NCBI GenBank assembly: GCA_028281925.1 | Contig: JANQIX010000001.1 | Location: 62,001-126,000 of the forward strand | From: Alphaproteobacteria bacterium | GTDB lineage: Bacteria > Pseudomonadota > Alphaproteobacteria > DSM-16000 > Inquilinaceae | Direction of reading: 5' to 3' | Length of the DNA stretch: 64,000 bases | Shown here: one piece after another, positions 35,707 to 44,416 of the stretch | Layout: the number at the start of each line of letters is the position of its first letter | How positions within the stretch are numbered: position 1 is the stretch's first letter | Program-made: the position numbers and the translations under genes | Notes under the pieces: model-generated | Database searches by the model: none | What the model saw: the letters and a program-made list of their open reading frames with translations, nothing else | What the model was told of the DNA's origin: nothing

Positions 35707-36573
35707 TTAGCACAGCTGAGCCGCCTGCCCCATGGCGCCGGCAAGATGGTCCGCCAGCAGAGCCGCCGGGCGCGGGATATCCGGTGCGCGGTGCAGACGG
35801 ATCTCAGCCCCAGGAAGAGGCGGCAAGCCGTCGGCTTCCGTCAGACGGCACAGACGGGACGGGAAGGTTCTGGATTTGGCGACCGTCACCGCCAGCCCCT
35901 CTGCTGCAATCGCCTCCACCGCCGCCAGGCTGTGGCCGACGAAGGCCAGTCGCCAGGGCCGGCCGGCGGCATCCAGTGCCGCCATCGCCCAGGTACGGAA
36001 CAGGCAGCCTTGCGGGTAGAGGGCGACCGGCAGCGGATCGGCCTGCTCGACCGCGTGCGCCGGCCCCGCCGCCCACACGGGCTGTTCCCGGCACAGCAAC
36101 TGTCCGTGCCCATGCCCCTCGGCATGCATGGCGATCACCAGATCGAAGGCCTCACCCAGCCGGTCGACCATGGTCGAGGTCAGGCCCGTTTCCATCTCGA
36201 CATGGATGCGCGGATAGGCTGCGATGAAGCCGGCCAACAGCGGCGGCACGATCGCGGTGCCATAGTCGTCCATGACGCCGAGGCGGACGCACCCTTCCAG
36301 CTTCCGTTCGCGCAGCCGACCCACTGCCTCTTCATTCAGCACCAGAATGCGACGGGCGTAACCCAGCAGTCCCTCGCCCGCCGTGCTGAGATCGACCTGC
36401 GTCGTCGTGCGGCGGAACAGGTGCACGTCCAGCCGCTCCTCCAGGCGCTTGATCTGCATACTCACCGCCGACTGAGTACGGTTCAGGCTGGACGCAGCCC
36501 GCGTGAAGGACCGGTGGTCAGCCACGGCCACGAAGGCGCGCAGGAGATCGGGATCGAGGGTCGGCAAGCTCAT
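35707..36573 (-). CDS. LysR-family transcriptional regulator
   Basis: A 288-residue regulator. Residues about 5-65 are the winged helix (LLRAFVAVADHRSFTRAASSLNRTQSAVSMQIKRLEERL), and an effector-binding domain of periplasmic-binding-protein type follows (VRLGVMDDYG...). It is upstream of, and collinear with, the PEP-mutase/TRAP genes (40-base gap), and divergent from the DMT transporter gene. Two dyads between it and the DMT gene are candidate sites. It may control either neighbour. Confidence 0.9.
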   Translation of the reverse strand: MSLPTLDPDLLRAFVAVADHRSFTRAASSLNRTQSAVSMQIKRLEERLDVHLFRRTTTQVDLSTAGEGLLGYARRILVLNEEAVGRLRERKLEGCVRLGVMDDYGTAIVPPLLAGFIAAYPRIHVEMETGLTSTMVDRLGEAFDLVIAMHAEGHGHGQLLCREQPVWAAGPAHAVEQADPLPVALYPQGCLFRTWAMAALDAAGRPWRLAFVGHSLAAVEAIAAEGLAVTVAKSRTFPSRLCRLTEADGLPPLPGAEIRLHRAPDIPRPAALLADHLAGAMGQAAQLC

Positions 36574-36581
36574 GTCGAGTC

Positions 36582-36618
36582 TTGATGAGAGAGATCAAAG
36601 AAATTCGATTCCTTGAAT
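36582..36618. promoter_or_regulatory. Two LysR-type dyads in the divergent LysR/DMT gap
   Basis: TTGAT-N7-ATCAA occupies 36582-36598. ATTC-N8-GAAT occupies 36603-36618 and also fits a T-N11-A box. They lie 9 and 30 bases from the LysR start and before the DMT start. This is the position expected for autoregulation and control of the divergent gene. Confidence 0.45.
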
Positions 36619-36649
36619 AGTGGCCCACCCCCTACCGTCCGCGCAAGTC

Positions 36650-37552
36650 ATGACGATCGATGGGGGCAAGGTGGCGGAGATCCTGGGCGTACTGGCCGCG
36701 ATGCTGTCCAGCGGCCTCGGCGGCACGGCGGTGGGGGCGACCCGGTACGTGGTCGGCGCCACGGACCCGCTGACGCTCGGCGCATTCCGCTTCGGCATCG
36801 GAGTCTTGCTCCTGCTGCCCGTCACGATGCTGCGCGGCGGGCCTTGGCCGGCGAGGTCCGACTGGCCCGCCGTGGCCGGCCTCAGCCTCCTGTTCTTCTT
36901 TGGCTTCCCGATCCTGTTCAACGCCTCGCTCGCCCACACCACGGCCGCAAGGGGGGCGCTGGCGCTCTCCACCCTACCGCTCTTGACGATGGTCGCCGGC
37001 GCCGCGCTGGGCGTGGAAGCGCTGACGCTGCGCAAGTCGGGCGGCGTGCTGATCGCCATGGGCGGCGTAGCCGTGGCGCTGCTCACCGGCCTGGCCCATG
37101 CCCCGGCGGGCGCGTGGCGGGGCGACCTGCTGATGGTGGCAGCGGCCCAGACCATGGCACTCTACAGCGTCTGGTCTCGCCCGTTCATCCGGACGCTCGG
37201 CCCGATCGCCTTCACCACGCAGGCGATGGGCGTCGGCGCCGCTGCTCTTGTGATTGTGGCCGCAGCCCGAGGGGGATTTGCCGCCGTCGGCGGATTCGGC
37301 GTGCCGCAATGGCTGGCCGTCGGCTATCTCGGCATCTTCGGCAGTGCGCTGGTGTTCTTCCTCTGGGCCTTCGCACTCAGCCGCACGACGCCGACCCGCG
37401 TGGCCATCTCCGTCACCGTCAATCCGATCACGGCGTCGATCCTGGGCGCCGTGCTGCTGGACGAACCGATCCGCTGGAACGTGGTCGTCGGCCTTGTGGC
37501 CGTCTTCGCCGGCATCTGGCTGGCGACCACAGGGGCAAAGCAGCAACCCTAA
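36650..37552 (+). CDS. EamA/DMT-superfamily transporter
   Basis: A 300-residue inner-membrane protein with ten predicted helices arranged as two EamA halves. GALALSTLPLLTMVAGAALGVEALT ends the first half, and the second ends VNPITASILGAVLLDEPIRWNVVVGLVAVFAGIWLA, a stretch typical of the family. It probably exports a metabolite or amino acid. ATG at 36650 is preferred; a GTG at 36620 would add ten residues. The gene is divergent from the LysR gene, whose candidate boxes lie between. Confidence 0.87.
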   Translation: MTIDGGKVAEILGVLAAMLSSGLGGTAVGATRYVVGATDPLTLGAFRFGIGVLLLLPVTMLRGGPWPARSDWPAVAGLSLLFFFGFPILFNASLAHTTAARGALALSTLPLLTMVAGAALGVEALTLRKSGGVLIAMGGVAVALLTGLAHAPAGAWRGDLLMVAAAQTMALYSVWSRPFIRTLGPIAFTTQAMGVGAAALVIVAAARGGFAAVGGFGVPQWLAVGYLGIFGSALVFFLWAFALSRTTPTRVAISVTVNPITASILGAVLLDEPIRWNVVVGLVAVFAGIWLATTGAKQQP

Positions 37553-37645
37553 GTCAGAACACCGCCCCGCTTCGGTCGCATTGCCGCCCCTTTCCTGGGT
37601 CTAGGTGTCGCAGGGTTCACGACATCGTGAGGGCGGGTGAAGGTC

Positions 37646-38518
37646 ATGGCCGAGCTCGTTGCACACGCCGCCGGCGCCGGGCGCAGCGCCGTCGCGCGGT
37701 TCGCCACCGATCCGCGCCACCTGCAGATCCTCAGCCTCGTCTCGCTGCTGGCGGTCACCCAGATCTGGCTCGATTTCCAGGCCTCGGCCTGGCAGTGCGC
37801 GGCCGCCGTCACAGCCGCCCTTGCAACGCAGTGGGCCGGCGACCGGTGGCTGGCCCGCCGGCCGTTCGAACCGCGCAGCGCCCTGATCACCAGCCTGTCG
37901 CTGTGCATCCTGCTCAGGGCCGGCGATGTTTGGTTGTTCGCCCTGGCGGGCCTGATCGCCATCGGCTCGAAATACGTCGTCCGATGGCGGGGACGGCACA
38001 TCTTCAACCCCGCAAATCTGGCGATCGTCGTGCTGCTGTTGGCCGTGGCACCCGACGTCTGGATCTCGCCGGGACAGTGGGGCCGGCCGGTCTGGCTGAT
38101 CTTCCTGATGATCTGCCTTGCCGTCGGCGTCTTGGGCAGTGCGCGGCGGGCGGACATCTCCATTGCCTTTCTCGCGGCTTACGCCGGCGCGCTGGCGGTC
38201 CGCGCGCTCTGGCTGGGCGATCCGCTGGTGATCCCGCTGCACCACCTGCAGTCTGGTGCCGTCTTGGTGTTCGCGTTCTTCATGATCTCCGACCCCAAGA
38301 CCAGCCCGGCCGCCCGGACGGGGCGCATCCTGTTCGCTGCAGCCGTCGCAGCGCTTGCCGTGTGGCTGCAGTTCGGCCTGCAGATCCGCGAGGGGTTGCT
38401 CTACGCGCTCGTCCTGCTCTGCCCCGTCGTCCCGCTGATCGACCGCGTGTTTCGGGCCGAGGCTTTCCGGTGGACCTCGCCCGACACGCACCTGACCGTG
38501 AAGGAGGCCCGATCATGA
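37646..38518 (+). CDS. Stand-alone RnfD/NqrB-like membrane protein
   Basis: A 290-residue membrane protein with about nine helices, similar to the RnfD/NqrB subunit of Rnf and Na-NQR complexes. GSKYVVRWRGRHIFNPANLAIV and LQSGAVLVFAFFMISDPKTSP are the conserved regions. In true RnfD/NqrB the second carries a Thr (SGAT) to which FMN is covalently bound; here the motif is SGAV, so flavinylation at this site is not expected. No other rnf or nqr genes are adjacent. Its stop overlaps the start of the first DUF2330 gene (ATGA), which ties it functionally to those exported proteins. GTG at 37637 is an alternative start. Confidence 0.8.
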   Translation: MAELVAHAAGAGRSAVARFATDPRHLQILSLVSLLAVTQIWLDFQASAWQCAAAVTAALATQWAGDRWLARRPFEPRSALITSLSLCILLRAGDVWLFALAGLIAIGSKYVVRWRGRHIFNPANLAIVVLLLAVAPDVWISPGQWGRPVWLIFLMICLAVGVLGSARRADISIAFLAAYAGALAVRALWLGDPLVIPLHHLQSGAVLVFAFFMISDPKTSPAARTGRILFAAAVAALAVWLQFGLQIREGLLYALVLLCPVVPLIDRVFRAEAFRWTSPDTHLTVKEARS

Positions 38519-39843
38519 TCCGTCTCTTGACCGCCCTTGCCGCCATGGCGTTCGTCTGTCTGGCCGGCTCTTCGGCCATGGCATTTTGCGGCTTCTATGT
38601 CGCCAGTGCCGGCACCTCGCTGTTCAACCAGGCCTCAAAGGTCGTGCTGGCCCGCTCCGGCGACCGGACGGTCATCACCATGGCGAACGATTTCCAGGGC
38701 GATGTCGACGAGTTCGCGGTCGTCATCCCGGTGCCGACCTTCATCGAGCGCGAGCAGATCCACGTGACCGAAAACGCCATCGTCGATCACCTGGACGCCT
38801 ATACCGCGCCGCGTCTCGTTGAATACTTCGACCGGGACCCGTGCGAACCGATCCCCGTGCCCATGACGTCCGCGCCGGATCTGGTCGGCGCGGCGGGCGA
38901 GGTTGCCCGCGGGGCCGGCGCAGCGGCGCTGGGCGTGACGGTGGAGGCGAGCTACACCGTCGGCGAGTACGACATCCAGATCCTGTCGGCGACAGAGAGC
39001 GGCGGCCTTGCCACCTGGCTGACGCAGAACGGCTATCGCATTCCCGATGGCGCCGGGCCAGTACTGGAAAGCTACCTGCGCCAGGGTGTGCGCTTCTTCG
39101 TTGCCAAGGTGAACCTGCAGGAGCAGGCGCGGCTGGGCTACAGCTATCTCCGCCCGCTGCAGGTGGCGTACGAGACCGACCGGTTCATGCTGCCGATCCG
39201 GCTCGGCACCGTGAACGCCAACGGGCCGCAAGAGCTGTTCCTGTTCACGCTGACGGAGAACGGCCGGGTCGAAACCACCAACTATCGCACCGTGCGTCTG
39301 CCCACGGGCCAGTCGATCCCGCTGTTCGTCGAGGACGACTTCGCCGACTTCTACACGGCCATGTTCGACCGCCAGGTGGCGCAGACGGGCATGCGCGCCG
39401 TCTTCCTGGAATATGCCTGGGACATGGCGTGGTGCGACCCCTGTGCGGCCGACCCGCTGAGCCCCAGCCAGCTTCGGGAACTGGGCGCTTTCTGGGTACG
39501 CGATGACGGGACCCAGGCGCGCAACGCCTTCGTGACGCGTCTGCATGTGCGGTACGACGCCGCGACCTTCCCGGAAGATCTGATGCTGCAGGAAACCGGC
39601 GACCGCGAGAACTTCCAGGGCCGCTATGTCCTGAACCATCCCTGGACCGGCTCGGCCGACTGTCCCGCGGCGGAGGACTATCGCGCCGCCCTGCCGCAAC
39701 GGTTCGAGGCGGAGGCTCAGGCCCTTGCCAGCCTGACGGGCTGGGATATTGCCGACATCCGCGACCGCATGACGGAAGGGGGCCAGTCCCCGGCCGATTT
39801 CGGCGCCGACGGGGATTGGTGGGAACGGCTTTGGGACGACTGA
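38515..39843 (+). CDS. DUF2330 exported protein, copy 1
   Basis: A 442-residue protein. The signal peptide is clear (MIRLLTALAAMAFVCLAGSS, cut near AMA-F), and the mature protein begins FCGFYVASAGTSLFNQ. The DUF2330 core has VVLARSGDRTVITMANDFQGD, an EFAVVIPVPTFI strand, VEASYTVGEYDIQILSA, and the cysteine motif WCDPCAADPLS. Other cysteines occur in DPCEP and DCPAAE. The domain is of unknown function and predicted periplasmic. The frame is open far upstream to 36613 because that region is antisense-like GC-rich sequence; the ATG at 38515, overlapping the RnfD-like stop, is the real start. Two further copies follow. Confidence 0.85.
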   Translation: MIRLLTALAAMAFVCLAGSSAMAFCGFYVASAGTSLFNQASKVVLARSGDRTVITMANDFQGDVDEFAVVIPVPTFIEREQIHVTENAIVDHLDAYTAPRLVEYFDRDPCEPIPVPMTSAPDLVGAAGEVARGAGAAALGVTVEASYTVGEYDIQILSATESGGLATWLTQNGYRIPDGAGPVLESYLRQGVRFFVAKVNLQEQARLGYSYLRPLQVAYETDRFMLPIRLGTVNANGPQELFLFTLTENGRVETTNYRTVRLPTGQSIPLFVEDDFADFYTAMFDRQVAQTGMRAVFLEYAWDMAWCDPCAADPLSPSQLRELGAFWVRDDGTQARNAFVTRLHVRYDAATFPEDLMLQETGDRENFQGRYVLNHPWTGSADCPAAEDYRAALPQRFEAEAQALASLTGWDIADIRDRMTEGGQSPADFGADGDWWERLWDD

Positions 39844-39874
39844 GAAAGCGGATCTTCAGGCGGGAGAAATGGTC

Positions 39875-41197
39875 ATGAAGCGCTTCCTGGCAGCCTTAAC
39901 GGCACTGCTGGCGGTCAGCCTGACTGCGGCATCGGCCGAGGCTTTCTGCGGCTTCTACGTCGCCAGTGCCGACACGTCGCTGTTCAACCAGTCATCGAAG
40001 GTGGTGCTGGCGCGCTCCGGCGACCGCACGGTCATCACCATGGCCAACGACTATCAGGGCGACCTTGACGAATTCGCCATCGTCATCCCAGTGCCGACCT
40101 TCATCGAGCGCGAGCAGATCCATGTGACCGAGAACGCAATCGTGGATCATCTCGACGCCTACACCGCACCCCGGCTGGTCCAGTACTTCGACGACGACCC
40201 CTGCCGCCCGATTGTCATCTACGACGGACGGGTGGAGATGAGCGCCGGAGAGGTGCCGTCTGAAGGCGGCAGCCGCGCCCGCGGCGTGACGGTGGAGGCG
40301 AGCTATACGGTCGGCGAATACGACATTCAGATCCTCTCGGCCACCGAGAGCACCGGGCTCGCCGCCTGGCTGACGGAGAACGGCTACCGCATCCCCGATG
40401 GCGCGGAACCGGTGCTGGAAAGCTATCTGCGCCAGGGCGTACGCTTCTTCGTCGCCAAGGTGAACCTCGAAGAGCAGCAGCGGCTTGGCTACAACTATCT
40501 CCGCCCGTTGCAGGTGGCCTATGAGACCGACCGGTTCATGCTGCCGATCCGTCTCGGCACCGTAAACGCCAACGGGCCGCAGGAACTGTTCCTGTTCACG
40601 CTCACCCGCAACGGCCGGGTCGAGACCACCAACTACCGCACCGTGCGCATGCCCACCGGCCAGTCGATCCCGCTGTTCGTGGAGGACGACTTTGCCGACT
40701 TCTACACGGCCATGTTCGACCGCCAGGTGGACCAGACGGGCATGCGCGCGGTTTTCCTGGAATATGCCTGGGACATGGCGTGGTGCGACCCCTGTGCCGC
40801 CGACCCGCTGAGCCCCGCCCAGCTGCGCGAACTGGGCGCCTTCTGGGTGCAGGACGACGGCGACAGCCAGGCACGCGATGCGTTCGTGACCCGCCTGCAC
40901 GTGCGGTACGACGCGGAGACTTTCCCGGAAGATCTGATGCTGCACGAGACCGGCGACCGCGAGAACTTCCAGGGCCGATATGTGCTGACCAGGCCCTGGA
41001 CCGGCGCCGTCGACTGCCCGGCCGGCCGCGACTACGTAGCCGCCCTGCCGCGGCGCTTCGAGACAGAGGCCCAGACGCTCGCCAGTCTGACCGGCTGGGA
41101 CATTTCGGACATCCGCGCGCGCATGGAAGCCGGCGGCCAGCCCTTCACCGTCGACAACGACGACGCGGACTGGTGGGAACGGCTCTGGGACGATTGA
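39875..41197 (+). CDS. DUF2330 exported protein, copy 2
   Basis: A 440-residue paralogue, very similar to copy 1 over its full length. It has a signal peptide (KRFLAALTALLAVSLTAASA, mature start near FCGFYVASADTSLFNQ), the same WCDPCAADPLSPAQLRE motif, and the ending DWWERLWDD. The variable region is at about residues 105-130, where copy 1 has an Ala/Gly-rich insert and this one a shorter acidic segment (SAGEVPSEGGSRA). ATG at 39875 is preferred to 39869 because GGGAG is then at proper spacing. The 31-base gap after copy 1 suggests co-transcription. Confidence 0.85.
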   Translation: MKRFLAALTALLAVSLTAASAEAFCGFYVASADTSLFNQSSKVVLARSGDRTVITMANDYQGDLDEFAIVIPVPTFIEREQIHVTENAIVDHLDAYTAPRLVQYFDDDPCRPIVIYDGRVEMSAGEVPSEGGSRARGVTVEASYTVGEYDIQILSATESTGLAAWLTENGYRIPDGAEPVLESYLRQGVRFFVAKVNLEEQQRLGYNYLRPLQVAYETDRFMLPIRLGTVNANGPQELFLFTLTRNGRVETTNYRTVRMPTGQSIPLFVEDDFADFYTAMFDRQVDQTGMRAVFLEYAWDMAWCDPCAADPLSPAQLRELGAFWVQDDGDSQARDAFVTRLHVRYDAETFPEDLMLHETGDRENFQGRYVLTRPWTGAVDCPAGRDYVAALPRRFETEAQTLASLTGWDISDIRARMEAGGQPFTVDNDDADWWERLWDD

Positions 41198-41240
41198 GGC
41201 GGCAGACCAGAAACACAAAAGCCAGGCGGGAGATTGGATC

Positions 41241-42566
41241 ATGAAGCGCGTGTTGGCGGCCGTGGCGACGCTGTTGGCGGTCAGCTTGATGGCCCCATTG
41301 GCCGAAGCCTTCTGCGGCTTCTATGTCGCCGGCGCCGAGACCTCGCTGTTCAACCAGTCATCGAAGGTGGTGCTGGCGCGCTCGGGCGACCGCACGGTCA
41401 TAACGATGGCCAACGACTTTCAGGGCGATCCCGACGAATTCGCCATCGTCATTCCGGTGCCTACCTTTATCGAACGCGACCAGATCCGTGTCAGCGACAA
41501 TGCCGTCATCGACCACCTAGACGCCTTCACGGCACCGCGCCTGGTCGAATACTTCGACGGGGACCCGTGCCGGACATTCAGCGCCTTTACCGATCGGGGC
41601 ATCATGTACCTGGCGGGTCCGTCCCAGCCGATAGACAGGGGCGATACTTTCGGCGTTGAGGTGGAGGCCAGCTACGCCGTAGGCGAGTACGACATTCAGA
41701 TCCTCTCCGCGACGGAGAGCGACGGCCTCGCCAGCTGGTTGACCGAAAACGGCTACCGCATCCCCGAGGGCGCGGAGCCCGTTCTGGCGAGCTATCTGCG
41801 TCAAGGCGTGCGGTTCTTCGTCGCCAAGGTCAACCTGCAAGAACAGGCGCGGCTGGGATACAACTACCTGCGGCCGCTGCAGGTCGCCTATGAAACCAAC
41901 CGATTCATGCTGCCGATCCGCCTCGGCATGGTGAACGCGGATGGTCCCCAAGAACTCTTCCTGTTCACGCTCACCCGCGAGGGCCGGGTCGAGACCACCA
42001 ACTACCGCACCGTGCGCCTGCCGACGGGACAGTCGGTCCCGCTCTATGTGGAGGACACTTTCGCCGAGTTCTACAAGGCCATGTTCGATCGTCAGGTCGA
42101 ACAAACGGGCATGCAGGCGGTCTTTCTCGAATATGCCTGGGACATGGGGTGGTGCGACCCGTGCGCTGCCGATCCGTTGAGCCCCGCTCAACTGCGCGAA
42201 CTCGGCGCTTTCTGGGTGGAGGGTGACGATGGCAGCCAGGGGAGCGACGTGTTCGTTACCCGCCTGCACGCGCGCTATGACGCCGAACACTTTCCGGAAG
42301 ACCTGATGCTGCAGGAAACCGGCGACGACTCGCCGTTCCAGGGCCGCTATATCCTGAATCACCCCTGGATTGGTCTCCCGCTGTGCCAGGCGGCCTGGGA
42401 CTACCTCGCCCGCCTGCCGGAGCATTTCGACAGGGAGGCTGAAACCCTCGCCGACCTGACCGGCTGGGATGTCGTGGAAATCCGCGACCGGATGGACACC
42501 CAAGGCCAGGCCTGGCTGCTCAACTTGGGCAACGACGCGTTGTGGCCGGTGTTTCAGCGGCAGTGA
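41241..42566 (+). CDS. DUF2330 exported protein, copy 3
   Basis: A 441-residue paralogue, the most divergent of the three. It has the same signal peptide pattern (VLAAVATLLAVSLMAPLAEA, mature start FCGFYVAGAETSLF), WCDPCAADPLSPAQLRE, and QETGDDSPFQGRYILNHPW. It differs in the region after DPCRTF, and its tail ends NLGNDALWPVFQRQ instead of DWWERLWDD. GGGAG precedes the ATG at 8 bases, exactly as in copy 2, so the copies share a duplicated leader. The stop is 4 bases from the convergent TetR gene. Confidence 0.85.
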   Translation: MKRVLAAVATLLAVSLMAPLAEAFCGFYVAGAETSLFNQSSKVVLARSGDRTVITMANDFQGDPDEFAIVIPVPTFIERDQIRVSDNAVIDHLDAFTAPRLVEYFDGDPCRTFSAFTDRGIMYLAGPSQPIDRGDTFGVEVEASYAVGEYDIQILSATESDGLASWLTENGYRIPEGAEPVLASYLRQGVRFFVAKVNLQEQARLGYNYLRPLQVAYETNRFMLPIRLGMVNADGPQELFLFTLTREGRVETTNYRTVRLPTGQSVPLYVEDTFAEFYKAMFDRQVEQTGMQAVFLEYAWDMGWCDPCAADPLSPAQLRELGAFWVEGDDGSQGSDVFVTRLHARYDAEHFPEDLMLQETGDDSPFQGRYILNHPWIGLPLCQAAWDYLARLPEHFDREAETLADLTGWDVVEIRDRMDTQGQAWLLNLGNDALWPVFQRQ

Positions 42567-42570
42567 CAGA

Positions 42571-43203
42571 TCACCTGGGACCGTCCTGCTGTGCCGACTG
42601 AGCCCCGTAGAGGTGCATAAAAGCGGTCGCGGCGCGGTTCGCCCGGGCCGCAATCTCCACCTCTTGCGGGACTGGCAGCAATCCCAGAAGGCGCCTCACC
42701 TGCAGATCGCCGACCAAAAGGCCGAGAAACTGCTCGGCCGCCTCGTCGGCGGCCCCGAGGCTCAAGAGACCTCGTTCCCGCTGCCGCTCGAGAAATCCGA
42801 CGAAGGCCGGCAAGGTCGCCCCTCGCCCGGCTTGGGCCAGGCTGTCGGCCAGCGCTGGGTCTGACCGGGCTTCGGATATCGCGGCGCGATTGATGGCGAC
42901 GGCGCTGTCGCCTAAGAGAAGCGTCAGAAGCGCCCGCCCGAAGGCCGTCAGTACGCATTCGGTCGGCGCATCCGCAGCGAGCTGCTCCGCCAGCGCGCTC
43001 TGCACGGCCTCGGCATTGCGTCGGATCACCGCCTCGAACAGGCCCCGCTTGTTGCCGAACCAGGCATAGAGCGTCTCTTTCGAGGCCGAGGCCCGCTTGG
43101 CCACCTCCAGCATCGTGGTGTCGCGATAACCGCGATCCGCCAAGACCTCGACGGCAATGTCCATGATCGCGTCCCGGCGCCGGTCGCGTGTCGCGGCGGC
43201 CAT
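42571..43203 (-). CDS. TetR-family repressor
   Basis: A 210-residue regulator. The N-terminal helix-turn-helix reads RDAIMDIAVEVLADRGYRDTTMLEVAKRASASKETLYAWFGNKRGLFEAVI, and a C-terminal helical ligand domain (AEQFLGLLVGDLQVRRLLGLLP) follows. ATG at 43203 with GGGGAGG upstream is preferred; an in-frame start at 43269 would lie inside the operator region. It is divergent from the small membrane protein/LysE pair. Twin operators in the gap imply that it represses those genes, and probably itself. Confidence 0.88.
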   Translation of the reverse strand: MAAATRDRRRDAIMDIAVEVLADRGYRDTTMLEVAKRASASKETLYAWFGNKRGLFEAVIRRNAEAVQSALAEQLAADAPTECVLTAFGRALLTLLLGDSAVAINRAAISEARSDPALADSLAQAGRGATLPAFVGFLERQRERGLLSLGAADEAAEQFLGLLVGDLQVRRLLGLLPVPQEVEIAARANRAATAFMHLYGAQSAQQDGPR

Positions 43204-43231
43204 CCTCCACCTCCCCAGTTTGGCCGGTTTG

Positions 43232-43260
43232 TTGACAATAACCGTACCATCCGGTACGGT
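43232..43260 (+). promoter_or_regulatory. Sigma-70 promoter for the small membrane protein/LysE operon
   Basis: TTGACA at 43232-43237 is a perfect -35 box; TACGGT at 43255-43260 is the -10 with a 17-base spacer. The first TetR operator fills the spacer and -10. The downstream ATG at 43301 has GGAGG at good spacing. Confidence 0.65.
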
Positions 43261-43288
43261 CGTCCGCAACCGTACTCACCGGTACGCT
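43241..43288. promoter_or_regulatory. Twin TetR operators
   Basis: Site 1 (43241-43260) is a perfect dyad ACCGTACC-ATCC-GGTACGGT. Site 2 (43269-43288) repeats the pattern with the CGTAC/GTACG core and the same 6-base centre. The centres are 28 bases apart. Site 1 overlaps the -10 and spacer of the downstream promoter, so a bound repressor would block it. Confidence 0.7.
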
Positions 43289-43300
43289 CTCGGAGGAACC

Positions 43301-43693
43301 ATGCCGGATCAGACAAATCCGACGCGCCAGCCGGTCCCTGCCGTCTCGGCAGGCGTGATCGTGCTGCTGGTACTGACTGTGGTCATGCTGCTGGCACTTC
43401 TCACCCGCACGCCACCGCATCCGCCGCTTGAAGTCCCGCTGTTCGCGCTTGGGCCGTTTCTTGGGGCATCGCTGGCGGTCGGCGCTGCAGCGCTCTACCT
43501 GCTGGGCCAGGCCAGCCGCCATGGCGTGGCGGTGGCCATCCTGTTCGCGTTGACTGCTCTGGTGTCGTTCGGGCCCCAGAAATACCTCGACCCCAACCTC
43601 TCGCTCATCTGGCCGACTGTGGTCGCGGGCCAAGCCGCTGTGGCGGTGATCCTTGTCTGGAGTATCCTCGACCTCAGAGGAAGACGACGGTAG
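43301..43693 (+). CDS. Small four-helix membrane protein
   Basis: A 130-residue protein with four predicted membrane helices (about 15-37, 45-68, 73-92, 104-122) and a basic C-terminus (RGRRR). I do not recognise the family. The start is fixed by GGAGG and by the promoter upstream. It is immediately followed (12 bases) by the LysE-type exporter, and both lie under the twin TetR operators, so it is likely co-induced with, and may assist, the exporter. Confidence 0.7.
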   Translation: MPDQTNPTRQPVPAVSAGVIVLLVLTVVMLLALLTRTPPHPPLEVPLFALGPFLGASLAVGAAALYLLGQASRHGVAVAILFALTALVSFGPQKYLDPNLSLIWPTVVAGQAAVAVILVWSILDLRGRRR

Positions 43694-43705
43694 GGGACCC
43701 GGCCC

Positions 43706-44371
43706 ATGACGATCCCGTTCGATGCCATCGGCATGGACTTCTTGGCGACCGCCGTCGTGGTGGTGCTGGTGCCCGGAACCGGCGTGATCTACACGCTGTC
43801 GACCGGCGTGTTCCAGGGCGCACGCGCCAGCGTGGCCGCCGCCTTCGGCTGCACCCTGGGCATCGTCCCGCATCTCTTGGCCAGCATGCTGGGGCTGGCG
43901 GCCCTGCTGCATGCCAGCGCCGTCGCCTTCCAGGCCGTGAAGATCCTGGGCATCGCCTATCTGCTCTATCTTGCCTGGGGTCTGTGGCGGGCGCGCGGGT
44001 CGATGGGCCTGGACGAGCAAGAGGCCGAGACCGGAACGCGGCCCCGGCGACGGATGACTGCCGGACAACTCTGGACCATCGCAGCACGCGGTATCCTGAT
44101 CAACATCCTGAACCCGAAGCTCTCGATCTTCTTCCTGGCGTTCCTGCCGCAATTCGTTCCGGCATCGGCGCCGGACACGCTGGCGCGCATGGGCGTGCTG
44201 AGCGCCACCTTCATGGCGCTGACCTTCGTGATCTTCGTGGGCTACGGCTTCGCGGCGAACCTGGTTCGCAACGTGGTGCTGTCATCCACGCGGGCGACAC
44301 GCTGGATGAGGCGCGTCTTCGCGGCGGCGTTTGCCGGCTTTGCCGTCAGGCTGGCGCTGACCGATCGCTGA
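43706..44371 (+). CDS. LysE/RhtB-family amino-acid or metabolite exporter
   Basis: A 221-residue protein with about six helices, typical of the LysE superfamily. The VPGTGVIYTLSTGVFQGARASVAAAFGCTLG segment and RGILINILNPKLSIFFLAFLPQF are the family signatures. It exports amino acids or related small molecules; the substrate is unknown. A GGGGA box precedes the ATG. Co-transcription with the upstream membrane protein and repression by the divergent TetR protein are likely. Confidence 0.87.
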   Translation: MTIPFDAIGMDFLATAVVVVLVPGTGVIYTLSTGVFQGARASVAAAFGCTLGIVPHLLASMLGLAALLHASAVAFQAVKILGIAYLLYLAWGLWRARGSMGLDEQEAETGTRPRRRMTAGQLWTIAARGILINILNPKLSIFFLAFLPQFVPASAPDTLARMGVLSATFMALTFVIFVGYGFAANLVRNVVLSSTRATRWMRRVFAAAFAGFAVRLALTDR

Positions 44372-44416
44372 CGCTAGGCGCCACGCGCGTCCGCTGCCGC
44401 TCAGAACGCCGGCCGC

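Noticed and set aside
36613-38514. A very long plus-strand open frame running through the DMT and RnfD-like region into the first DUF2330 gene
   Set aside because: The upstream part is composed of Arg/Gly/Ala-rich, low-complexity protein out of frame with two clear membrane-protein genes; DUF2330 starts at 38515 with a signal peptide.
38515-42566. Tandem DUF2330 copies as an assembly artefact
   Set aside because: The three copies differ throughout, with distinct variable regions and C-termini, so they are real paralogues.
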